Positions 33,289 through 40,681 of a stretch of DNA of 64,000 nucleotides are shown here, piece by piece. The notes under the pieces are model-generated. The model made no database searches. It saw nothing but the letters and a program-made list of their open reading frames with translations, and was not told the DNA's origin. The position numbers and the translations under genes were made by a program. The stretch is from Hymenobacter sp. CRA2 (GTDB lineage: Bacteria; Bacteroidota; Bacteroidia; Cytophagales; Hymenobacteraceae), in the NCBI RefSeq assembly GCF_002007105.1, contig NZ_MVBC01000007.1, positions 1-64,000 of the forward strand, read 5' to 3'. Every line of letters begins with the position of its first letter. Position 1 is the first letter of the stretch.

Positions 33289-33851
33289 TACCGTTGCTCG
33301 ATCCACGCGTGTAGCTTTTGAAAGGTCAGGATGGCGGAGTGCACGATTTCCGCTTCGTTGTCGGTAGTGGCTTCGTCGGCTAGCAGCTGGCAAAAAGACT
33401 TCCACATCGGGCCGGTGCGCTCGGCGTAGCCCGTGAAGTAGTGGCGCGCGTCGATACCGGCTTTGGCCAGCTGGCGCGTAATCACCTGCCCGCCCAGCGT
33501 AGAGCCCTCCAGCACGTACATGGCGCCCAGCAGCTGCGCGCGGGTGCCGAGCGGAGGCATGTCGGAGCATACCGGCAGCGCTTCGGCGGTCGGCACATCG
33601 GCACGAATCAGCTGGGCGCGTTGCCGCTCGCTAGCCTGCCACGCCGGGGCCAAAGCGTGCTGGCGCAGCTGGGCTTCGTAGGGCAGTAAAAAGCCGTAGA
33701 GCTTGCCCAGAAAATGCTCGGTAGCAGCCCGCGAAACCGTGCCCGCAGTCAGCTCCTGATTGAAGTCGTTCTGCTCCAGCGCCTCATGATACGGGTGCGT
33801 GTCGCGGCGCAGGCGTTGCAGAATGGCGGGGCGTTCGAGGGCAATCGGCAT
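33288..33851 (-). CDS. bphO: Biliverdin-producing heme oxygenase
   Basis: From ATG at 33851 the product has 187 residues, the normal size for bacterial heme oxygenases. THPYHEALE near residue 20 contains the proximal heme ligand region. LGAMYVLEGSTLGGQVI near 118-134 is the distal helix with the Gly-rich flexible segment. It cleaves heme to biliverdin, iron and CO, giving the phytochrome chromophore. Its TAG overlaps the GTG of bphP, so supply and receptor are made together. The gene is first in the operon. An in-frame ATG 108 bp upstream would add a basic, unlikely N-terminus. Confidence 0.93.
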   Translation of the reverse strand: MPIALERPAILQRLRRDTHPYHEALEQNDFNQELTAGTVSRAATEHFLGKLYGFLLPYEAQLRQHALAPAWQASERQRAQLIRADVPTAEALPVCSDMPPLGTRAQLLGAMYVLEGSTLGGQVITRQLAKAGIDARHYFTGYAERTGPMWKSFCQLLADEATTDNEAEIVHSAILTFQKLHAWIEQR

Positions 33852-33875
33852 AGGTGGCGCGACAGGTACGAAGGG

Positions 33876-33883
33876 TAAAGATA
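33876..33883 (-). promoter_or_regulatory. Possible -7 element of the phytochrome operon
   Basis: On the minus strand TATCTTTA differs from TAnnTTTG at one base and lies 25 bp before the bphO start. No clear -33 box. An identical TATCTTTA is found on the minus strand at 35701-35708 before the helicase gene. Confidence 0.3.
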
Positions 33884-34001
33884 AAGCAAGCGAGCGAAGG
33901 ATACCGGGCCGCAGCCAACAACCCCTTAATGTGCAGCGGGTGGTATTAGAAATGCACAACTACCGAATAAGTAAGCGGGGTTCGGCCGTAAGACTACGAA
34001 A

Positions 34002-34029
34002 AAAGCCCGGCCGCTAGCGGCCGGGCTTT
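34002..34029. terminator. Terminator after the DEAD-box helicase gene
   Basis: A perfect 28-bp palindrome (AAAGCCCGGCCGCT and its complement) with TTTTCG on the minus strand side. It lies 27 bp past the helicase stop and separates it from the bilin operon start. Confidence 0.85.
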
Positions 34030-34055
34030 GTGCAGGAACTGCGGTTGAGCGATTG

Positions 34056-35627
34056 TTATTCGCTGGTGGCGGTAGCTTCAGCGGCTACGCTGCTGCCTTC
34101 GGGCTTGGGGCCGCGGCCACTGCGGTTGCGGCCGCCGCGCTTGCGCCGGCGCTTGGCGGCTTCGTCGGTGCTGCCATCGACGCTCGGGGCTGCTTCGCCA
34201 GCGGGGCTCTCAGTTGTGGTCGATGCCGTGGCCTCGATGCCGCCGCTGGTAGCGCCTTCGGGCTTCGGCCCGCGGCGGCGCTTTTTGCGGCGCTTCTTCT
34301 GCTCGTCGGTTTCGCCTGCTACGGCGGGTGCCTCGGCTCCTTCGGCCACGGCTATGGCCGGTTTGGGGGCGCTGGATGCGGGGCGCTCCGGGCGGCTGCC
34401 GCTGCGGCCGCCACCGCCAAAGGGCGAGGACTTACCGCCCCGGCCGCCGGGCCCGCTGGCACCGCGGCCGCGGTATTTCTTCGGGTCGAATTCGGGCGAG
34501 GGGCCGATTTCCTCGGGCGTGGGCTTCTTTTCCAGCTCCCGCTCGATGAGCTTCTCGATCTTCACCACCGCATCCTGGTCGTGGTCCGAAACGAATGTAA
34601 TGGCCATGCCGGAGGTGCCGGCGCGGGCCGTGCGGCCGATGCGGTGCACGTAGTCTTCCGCGTCGCGGGGCAGGTCGAAGTTCACCACGTGCGATAGTTC
34701 ACTCACGTCGATGCCACGCGACATCACGTCGGTGGCTACCAGGATCTGGAACTGCTTGTTTTTGAAGTCGCGCATTACCTGCTCGCGCTCCTCCTGGGTG
34801 CGGTCGGAAGTGATGCCGCGCACGTTCAGGCCCTTTTTGCGCAAGGCTCGCTCGATGGGGCCCACGTTCATCTTGCGCGAGGTAAACAGAATCATGCTCT
34901 GCACGTCCAGCTCGCCGATGAGGTGCTCCAGCAAAGCCAGCTTCATGGTGTCGTACACCATGTACATCTGCTGGTTGATGTTTTCGGCCGGCTTCGACAC
35001 GGCCAGGCGGATTTCCTCCGGCTCGTGCAGAATCTTCTTCGAAAACTCGCGTATCTTGTTCGGCATGGTGGCCGAGAAGAGCAGGGTCTGGCGCTTGGTG
35101 GGCAGATGGTTGACAATCTGGATAATGTCGTCCGAGAAGCCCATGTCCAGCATTTTGTCAGCCTCGTCGAGAATGAGGAAGTCGAGCTGGTCGAGCTTCA
35201 CGTAGCCCAATTGCATGTGCGCAATCAGGCGGCCCGGCGTGGCAATGATGATATCGGCGCCCTGCGTGAGGGCGCGCTTCTGCTGCTCCCAGTTTTCGCT
35301 CTTGCCACCGCCGTAGATGGCAATGCTGCTGGCGCCCACGTGGTAGCCGAAGCCTTCCACCTGCTCGTCGATCTGCTTGGCCAGCTCGCGCGTGGGGCAG
35401 AGGATAAGGGCCGTGGTGTGGGCTGGTCGCTCGTAGGCGATGAAATCGAGGACCGGAAGAAGGTAGGCGGCGGTTTTGCCGGTGCCGGTCTGGGCGCAGG
35501 CAATGAGGTCTTTGCCGGCGAGGGCGGCCGGAATGGCCTGCTCCTGAATGGGGGAGGGCTTGGTGTAGCCCATGCCGTGTACCCCGTCGGCTACGTCGGG
35601 GTGCAGTTGGAAATCGTCGAACGTCAA
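34056..35627 (-). CDS. DEAD-box RNA helicase (RhlE-like)
   Basis: The 523-residue protein has all helicase motifs in order: Q motif around TKPSPIQEQAIP, AQTGTGKTAAYLLPVL (I), PTRELAKQI (Ia), TPGRLI (Ib), LDEADKMLDMGF (II), FSATMP (III), RGIDV and VHRIGRTARAG (IV-VI). The first 375 residues are the two RecA lobes. The rest is a long basic, Gly/Arg- and Ala-rich tail (RGRGASGPGGRGG, RRKRGGRNRSGRG), which binds RNA in such enzymes. It likely unwinds rRNA or mRNA, for example in ribosome assembly or cold growth. ATG start at 35627. Confidence 0.93.
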   Translation of the reverse strand: MTFDDFQLHPDVADGVHGMGYTKPSPIQEQAIPAALAGKDLIACAQTGTGKTAAYLLPVLDFIAYERPAHTTALILCPTRELAKQIDEQVEGFGYHVGASSIAIYGGGKSENWEQQKRALTQGADIIIATPGRLIAHMQLGYVKLDQLDFLILDEADKMLDMGFSDDIIQIVNHLPTKRQTLLFSATMPNKIREFSKKILHEPEEIRLAVSKPAENINQQMYMVYDTMKLALLEHLIGELDVQSMILFTSRKMNVGPIERALRKKGLNVRGITSDRTQEEREQVMRDFKNKQFQILVATDVMSRGIDVSELSHVVNFDLPRDAEDYVHRIGRTARAGTSGMAITFVSDHDQDAVVKIEKLIERELEKKPTPEEIGPSPEFDPKKYRGRGASGPGGRGGKSSPFGGGGRSGSRPERPASSAPKPAIAVAEGAEAPAVAGETDEQKKRRKKRRRGPKPEGATSGGIEATASTTTESPAGEAAPSVDGSTDEAAKRRRKRGGRNRSGRGPKPEGSSVAAEATATSE

Positions 35628-35890
35628 GGGTTCAGCAAAATGGGTTGGAAAGATGGCTGACCTTTGGGTTCCTGGTCAGCAAACAGCAGCGTATTCTGGC
35701 TAAAGATACGCGAAATCAACAGGAGCCGGCGGGGTATGGTTCGCACGGGGTATAGCAAGCTGCTGATATTGTGGAATTAGAAGCTCATCGGCGCCCTGAT
35801 GAGCTTGCTAATAGCCGATTTTTGCCTCGGCGGCAAAGTATTCACCGGGCCAAGTCGACTTAGCAAGGCAACCAACCTCAGCCCTTCTCC

Positions 35891-36550
35891 ATGAACGTGA
35901 TGATAACCGGCGCCACCGGCATGGTGGGCGAAGCCGTGCTGCTCGAATGCCTGCAGGACGCCAGCATCGAGCAGGTACTGGTAGTAACGCGCAAGCCCAC
36001 CGGCCGGCAGCACCCCAAATTGCACGAAGTACTGCTCGCCGACTTCGCAGACCCCACGCCCGTCGAGCGGGAGCTGCGCGGCTACGACGCTTGCTTTTTC
36101 TGCCTGGGCGTGTCGTCGGTGGGCATGAAGGAGCCGGAGTACACCCGCCTGACCTACGACCTCACCCTGGGCTTTGCCCGCACGCTGGCCCGGCTGAATC
36201 CGCACATGACGTTTTGCTACGTCTCCGGCGCGGGCACCGACAGCTCAGAAAAGGGCCGGCAGATGTGGGCCCGGGTGAAGGGCCGCACCGAAAACGAGCT
36301 GCTGCGGCTGCCGTTCCGCGCGGCGTACATGTTCCGGCCGGGCTTTCTGAAGGCTACTCCGGGTCAGCAAAACGTGCTGCCCATGTACAAATACATAGCG
36401 TGGCTGTACCCGGTGCTGCGCCGCTTCACGCCCGGCTGGGTTTCTACCCTGACCGAATTGGGCCAGGCCATGATCAACGTGACCCGGCGCGGCTACGCCA
36501 AGCCCGTGCTGGAGGTGAAGGATATTGTGCAAGCGGCGCAGGCGCGCTGA
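35891..36550 (+). CDS. NAD(P)-binding oxidoreductase/epimerase-like protein
   Basis: The 219-residue atypical SDR-type protein begins MNVMITGATGMVGEAVLLEC, the Rossmann GxxGxxG motif. YDACFFCLGVSSVGMKEPEY and CYVSGAGTDSSEKG follow; the catalytic Tyr-x3-Lys is not obvious. A KGRTENELLRLPF stretch resembles HTATIP2- or YwnB-like members. Substrate and pathway are unknown. The start is ATG at 35891. It is a single gene, divergent from the helicase. Confidence 0.85.
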   Translation: MNVMITGATGMVGEAVLLECLQDASIEQVLVVTRKPTGRQHPKLHEVLLADFADPTPVERELRGYDACFFCLGVSSVGMKEPEYTRLTYDLTLGFARTLARLNPHMTFCYVSGAGTDSSEKGRQMWARVKGRTENELLRLPFRAAYMFRPGFLKATPGQQNVLPMYKYIAWLYPVLRRFTPGWVSTLTELGQAMINVTRRGYAKPVLEVKDIVQAAQAR

Positions 36551-36797
36551 GTTAAGGCTTGACCCCAAGCACACGCAGCAAGCTTGACGCCGCTGCTCAT
36601 GCCGTGCCCAATTGGTAGATAAAACGCGGAGGATGGGCGACGATTCAGGCCCATTTGGCGCCGATTCGAGGGATAGAGCACTGCCAACGTGGGGAGCGGC
36701 ACAGGGCTTGCAAATGGGGAGACAAGCGCCTGGGATTAGTCCGAAACGCTGATTACCAGGTTGCAAACAGCTCTTCACCCGTAACATCTCGTTTGCC

Positions 36798-37106
36798 ATG
36801 AAAACCTCCCTGCTTTCGTTTGCTGCCGCCCTCGGCCTGTTGGCCACCACCGCTTCGTACGCCGCGGCGCCGGCTTCGAACCCCTACAAAGACCGGAAGG
36901 AAGCCATCCGCTACGACCGGAAAATGGAGGCCGAACGCGCCCGCCGCGAAGCTGCCCAGCGCAAGCTGGAACTGGAGCGCCAGCGCCGACTGGAGGCCCA
37001 ACGCCGCGCCGAGCAGCAGCGCGCCGCCGAGCGGGCCCGCTACTCAGCCCAGCACCACAATGACCGCCACGACGACCACGGCCGGCACGACGGCTACCGC
37101 CGCTAA
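36798..37106 (+). CDS. Small secreted charged-helix protein
   Basis: The 102-residue product has a signal peptide (MKTSLLSFAAALGLLATT, ending AAAPAS). A highly charged helix rich in Arg, Glu, Gln and Ala follows (about 32-85), with runs such as RREAAQRKLELERQRRLEAQ. The tail is His/Asp-rich (HHNDRHDDHGRHDGYRR). It probably lives in the periplasm as a long single helix. The His/Asp tail could bind metals. No family recognised. A strong terminator follows. Confidence 0.75.
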   Translation: MKTSLLSFAAALGLLATTASYAAAPASNPYKDRKEAIRYDRKMEAERARREAAQRKLELERQRRLEAQRRAEQQRAAERARYSAQHHNDRHDDHGRHDGYRR

Positions 37107-37119
37107 GCTTTCTGCCCCG

Positions 37120-37161
37120 ACAGCAAAACGCCCTGACCGAAAGGCCAGGGCGTTTTGCTGT
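37120..37161. terminator. Bidirectional terminator
   Basis: 16-bp perfect arms ACAGCAAAACGCCCTG / CAGGGCGTTTTGCTGT with a 10-nt loop between convergent genes; T4 lies in the right arm, A4 in the left. Confidence 0.85.
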
Positions 37162-37174
37162 TGGAAATGTTCGG

Positions 37175-38230
37175 TTAGGCGCCGCTCTGGTGGCCGATTT
37201 CCCACCGCTCGTCGGGCTGGGTCATCACGCGCAGTTGCCAGAGCAGATGTTCTTCCGTGATGGGGTAGGGCGCGCCGTGGCGCAGGGCCTGGTACACCGC
37301 TTCGAACAGCTGCAGGTAGTCGCCCTTGGGAGCGGGCACGGGAGTTACCGTTTTCTGCCCCTCGGAGTCGACCAAGGTGAGCTGTCCGGCTAATTCACCG
37401 GGTTCGAGGCCGTAGCTCGGGTCCAGGGGCGAGAGGCCCTGATCGAGCTGGGTTTCCTGCACGTCGGCGCGGGCTTTGAGGTAGCTGCCCTGTGTGCCGT
37501 GGAGCACGTAGGAGGGCAGGGGCTGCGGAATCACCAGGCCCGATACCAGCGTCACGAGCGGCCCGCCGGGGTAGAAGAGCTGCAGTTGAAAGTAGTCAGT
37601 AACCTGCGAGCCGGGCCGGTAGCGGCCCAGGGTGGCGCGCGTGCGGTGGGGCTGGCCAAACAGGCTCAGGGCCTGATCAAGAATGTGCGGGCCGAGGTCG
37701 AAGAGCAGGCCGCTGCCGGCCGTTTCGGGCTGCTCCTTGAACAGCTTGTGGTGCAGCGGCAGCTTGTAGCGGTCGAAGCGGAAGGTGACTTCCACCAGCT
37801 GCCCGAGCTGCCCGCTCGCCACCACCTGCTGCACCGACTGAAAATCGGAGTCCCAGCGGCGGTTCTGGTAGGCGAAGATCTGCCGGTTCATGGCGCGGGC
37901 CAGCTGCCACAGCTCGGCCACTTCGGCCATGGTGGTGGCCACGGGCTTTTCCAGCAGCACGTGCTTGCCGGCCTGCAGGGCCTGCCGGGCCAGTTGCACG
38001 TGCGAGTCGTTGGGGGTGTTGACGACGACCAGTTCGATGGCCTCGTCGGCCAGCAACTCTTCCACCGCGTCGTAGCTGATGACGTCGGGGTAGCGCTGCT
38101 GCGCCTGCTTGCGGCTGCGCTCCACCACGGCGCGGAGCGCGAAGCCCGGGTGCGCCGCCACGAAGGGCGCCTGAAAGAGCTGGCCCGACATACCGTAGGC
38201 GAGCAGGCCGGTTTGGATGGCGTTGGTCAT
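37175..38230 (-). CDS. Gfo/Idh/MocA family oxidoreductase
   Basis: From ATG at 38230 the product has 351 residues. The N-terminal NAD(P) domain starts IQTGLLAYGMSGQLFQAPF. VVNTPNDSHVQLARQALQAGK and the signature VLLEKPVATTMAEV (catalytic Lys in EKP) follow. GLLFDLGPHILDQALSLFG lies in the second domain. The closest general type is the YdgJ/scyllo-inositol dehydrogenase-like group. Substrate is probably a sugar or inositol derivative. An upstream in-frame ATG at 38317 precedes Arg/Ala-rich text and is not favoured. Confidence 0.9.
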   Translation of the reverse strand: MTNAIQTGLLAYGMSGQLFQAPFVAAHPGFALRAVVERSRKQAQQRYPDVISYDAVEELLADEAIELVVVNTPNDSHVQLARQALQAGKHVLLEKPVATTMAEVAELWQLARAMNRQIFAYQNRRWDSDFQSVQQVVASGQLGQLVEVTFRFDRYKLPLHHKLFKEQPETAGSGLLFDLGPHILDQALSLFGQPHRTRATLGRYRPGSQVTDYFQLQLFYPGGPLVTLVSGLVIPQPLPSYVLHGTQGSYLKARADVQETQLDQGLSPLDPSYGLEPGELAGQLTLVDSEGQKTVTPVPAPKGDYLQLFEAVYQALRHGAPYPITEEHLLWQLRVMTQPDERWEIGHQSGA

Positions 38231-38411
38231 GGCGGCAAGGTACGCGAAGAAGCCTAAGCGCGTCGCGGCACGGGCCCGGGCGGCGGGCCGATGGATTTTC
38301 GCCGCCACCGCGCCCATGCGCCAGGCAAAGAACAGCAGCGGGTCTGCTCTTCAAGCCGGGCACGTGAGCCGCGCGGCGCTACATTCGCACCCAATCAGTA
38401 GAAGCTTCGCC

Positions 38412-39569
38412 TTGCCAAATAATCCTGCTTCCTCCTCTGAACTGCCCCTGGCCGGCCTGCGCGTGCTGGAGCTGGCCGCCGTGCTGGCCGGCCCGCAGGT
38501 CGGGCAGTTTCTGGCCGAACTCGGCGCTGAGGTCATCAAAATAGAGCCGCCCGCGGGTGACGTGACGCGCAGCTGGAAAACCGCCGCCGAGCCGGCGGGC
38601 ACCGACGTGTCGGCGTATTTCGCCTGCGCCAACTGGGGCAAGCAGTCCGTAGTGGTGGATTTGCGCACGGCCGTGGGCCTCGCCACCGTGCACCGGCTGG
38701 CCGCGCAGGCCGACATCGTGCTGGCCAGCTACAAGCCCGGCGACGCCGAGAAGCTGCAAGTCGATTACGCCACGCTGCGCCAGCAGAACCCGCGCCTGAT
38801 CTACGGGCAGATTACCGGTTACGGACCGCAGGAGCCCCGCGCCGGCTACGACGCCGTGGTGCAGGCCGAGGCCGGCTTCATGCACCTGAACGGGGAACCC
38901 GGCCAGCCTCCGCTCAAGATGCCCGTGGCGCTGATGGACCTGCTGGCCGCCCACCAGCTCAAGGAAGGCCTGCTGACGGCGCTCTACCGCCGCGAGCGGA
39001 CAGGGCAGGGTACGCTGGTGCAGGTGTCGCTGTGGGAAGCCGGGCTGGCCTCGCTAGCCAACCAGGGCAGCACCTACCTCGTCACCGGCCACGACCCGCA
39101 GCCGCTGGGCTCGGCCCATCCCAGCATCGTGCCCTACGGCACCGTGTACCAGGGCGCCGACGGCGTACGCCTGATTCTGGCCGTGGGCTCCGACCGGCAG
39201 TTTCAGGACCTGTGCGCCTCGCTAGAGCGCCCAGAGTGGGCCACCGACGCGCGCTTCGCCGCCAACGGCGCCCGCGTGCAGCACCGGCTGGAGCTGGAAC
39301 TGCTGCTGGCCGCGCGCATCGGTGAGGTGAGCGGGGCCGCGCTGCTGGCGGCCCTGGAGCGCCGGGGCGTGCCGGCCGGGGCAGTGCGCACGGTAGGGGA
39401 GGCCCTGCGCCAGCCCGCCGCTGCGGCCATGCTGCTGCCGCCTACGCCGGCTTTTCCGCATCAGGGGCTGCGCACGGTGGCCTTTCGCAGCCCCGATTGG
39501 CCTGTGGCCGAAGCCTTGGGCGCGCCGCCGACGCTGGGTGACCACGCGGCCACGTTGGGCGACGCATAA
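38412..39569 (+). CDS. CaiB/BaiF family CoA-transferase
   Basis: From TTG at 38412 the product has 385 residues. The type III CoA-transferase fold shows LAGLRVLELAAVLAGPQVGQ, then LGAEVIKIEPPAGDVTRSW. INGQITGYG-like text at IYGQITGYG and KMPVALMDLLAAHQLKEGLL contain the family's active-site Asp (MDLLA). The enzyme moves CoA between carboxylic acids; substrates are unknown. An ATG 195 bp upstream overlaps the divergent oxidoreductase and is Arg/Ala-rich, so a later start is preferred. Exact start is uncertain. Confidence 0.85.
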   Translation: MPNNPASSSELPLAGLRVLELAAVLAGPQVGQFLAELGAEVIKIEPPAGDVTRSWKTAAEPAGTDVSAYFACANWGKQSVVVDLRTAVGLATVHRLAAQADIVLASYKPGDAEKLQVDYATLRQQNPRLIYGQITGYGPQEPRAGYDAVVQAEAGFMHLNGEPGQPPLKMPVALMDLLAAHQLKEGLLTALYRRERTGQGTLVQVSLWEAGLASLANQGSTYLVTGHDPQPLGSAHPSIVPYGTVYQGADGVRLILAVGSDRQFQDLCASLERPEWATDARFAANGARVQHRLELELLLAARIGEVSGAALLAALERRGVPAGAVRTVGEALRQPAAAAMLLPPTPAFPHQGLRTVAFRSPDWPVAEALGAPPTLGDHAATLGDA

Positions 39570-39694
39570 GGGCAATCAGTCGAAAAAACCATCCGGCCGG
39601 CGCAAAGATTCGTAGCATTAGGTCATGGCCGCGCCGACGAGGTCGGCGCCGCGCCTGTTCTTCTCCTGACCCAAAAGGCTCTGCCTGCTCACCT

Positions 39695-40600
39695 ATGCCC
39701 GAGGAAACGAACCACCCGACTCCGTCCGCCGAATTCAACGACAACTCCGCCGAGCTCGACAAGAAACTGACCGTGGCCCCCGCGCAGGAAGCCAAGCCTG
39801 CCAGCCGGAGCCGCAAGAAAGCCGCCCCTAAGGCCCAGGCGGCACCTGCGGCCGAAAAAGCGGCGGCTCCAGCCGCCGCAGCCGAAACCGAGCCCGAGGA
39901 AGTAGAGGATAAGCTCAATATCATCTTTGAAGGCCTGCGGCAGAAATCAACCGCCAAGCAGGCCATCTTCCGCAATACCCAGGCCGCCTTCGACTGCCTG
40001 CGCACCGTGACGCAGGAGCTGGTGCTGGAGCTGACGCGCCGCATCTCGCCCGTCGACGCCAGCGTGGCCATCGAGTACCGGCCCGTCAACGAGCTGGAGT
40101 TCCATATCCGCTTCTCCGGCGACCTGCTGGTGTTCGTGATGCACTCCAACATCATCACTTTCCCCGACGAGTTTCCGCTGTTCGGCTCGCGCTACGTGAG
40201 CGAGGACTTTCGGCGCCGCTTCTTTGGGCACATCATGGCCTACAACTTCATGGCCGACAGCATCAAGTACCAGCGCATGAACGACCCGGGCTACCTCGTG
40301 GGGCGGTTGCTGATCAACATCGATAACCACTACTACATCGAGGGCGCCAAGCAGCTGGACATGCCCGACAACGACATGGAGCACAACGTCGTCAACAACG
40401 ACGCGATGCGCCTGTACGTGGAAAGCGCCATGATTGCGGCCGTCAACAACGACCTGATGGCTCCCTCGATTCAGGATATTCAGAAAATAACCGTTAAGCA
40501 AAAGGTGGAAAACCAGCAGGTTAGCCGCGGTAGCAAAGTGGGCTTCAGCTTCCGCAACGAGCAGCAGCACCCCCGCGGCTACGACGGTCTGGCGTACTAA
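39695..40600 (+). CDS. Conserved hypothetical protein with Ala/Lys-rich N-terminus
   Basis: The 301-residue product has a low-complexity N-terminus (about 30-70, rich in Ala, Pro, Lys and Glu). A folded region from about 75 follows: KLNIIFEGLRQKSTAKQAIF, then ISPVDASVAIEYRPVNELEF, FPLFGSRYVSEDFRRRFFGH and MPDNDMEHNVVNNDAMRLYV. There is no signal peptide or membrane helix. I do not recognise a named domain, though similar proteins seem common in Cytophagales. It is monocistronic with a strong terminator. Function unknown; probably cytoplasmic. Confidence 0.8.
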   Translation: MPEETNHPTPSAEFNDNSAELDKKLTVAPAQEAKPASRSRKKAAPKAQAAPAAEKAAAPAAAAETEPEEVEDKLNIIFEGLRQKSTAKQAIFRNTQAAFDCLRTVTQELVLELTRRISPVDASVAIEYRPVNELEFHIRFSGDLLVFVMHSNIITFPDEFPLFGSRYVSEDFRRRFFGHIMAYNFMADSIKYQRMNDPGYLVGRLLINIDNHYYIEGAKQLDMPDNDMEHNVVNNDAMRLYVESAMIAAVNNDLMAPSIQDIQKITVKQKVENQQVSRGSKVGFSFRNEQQHPRGYDGLAY

Positions 40601-40618
40601 ACCCGCTCTGCAATACAC

Positions 40619-40668
40619 GCCGAAGGCCCGGGTCAAGTCCATAAATGGACTTGACCCGGGCCTTCGGC
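40619..40668. terminator. Bidirectional terminator
   Basis: 23-bp perfect arms (40619-40641 and 40646-40668, GCCGAAGGCCCGGGTCAAGT and on) with a TAAA loop, between convergent genes. No T tract; the long stem may stop polymerase or protect mRNA ends. Confidence 0.75.
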
Positions 40669-40681
40669 ATACGGGCTGCGG

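Noticed and set aside
33289-33570. Longer N-terminus for the phytochrome
   Set aside because: The added 94 residues are Arg/Ala/His-rich, overlap the heme oxygenase gene in another frame, and lie before the conserved Cys region.
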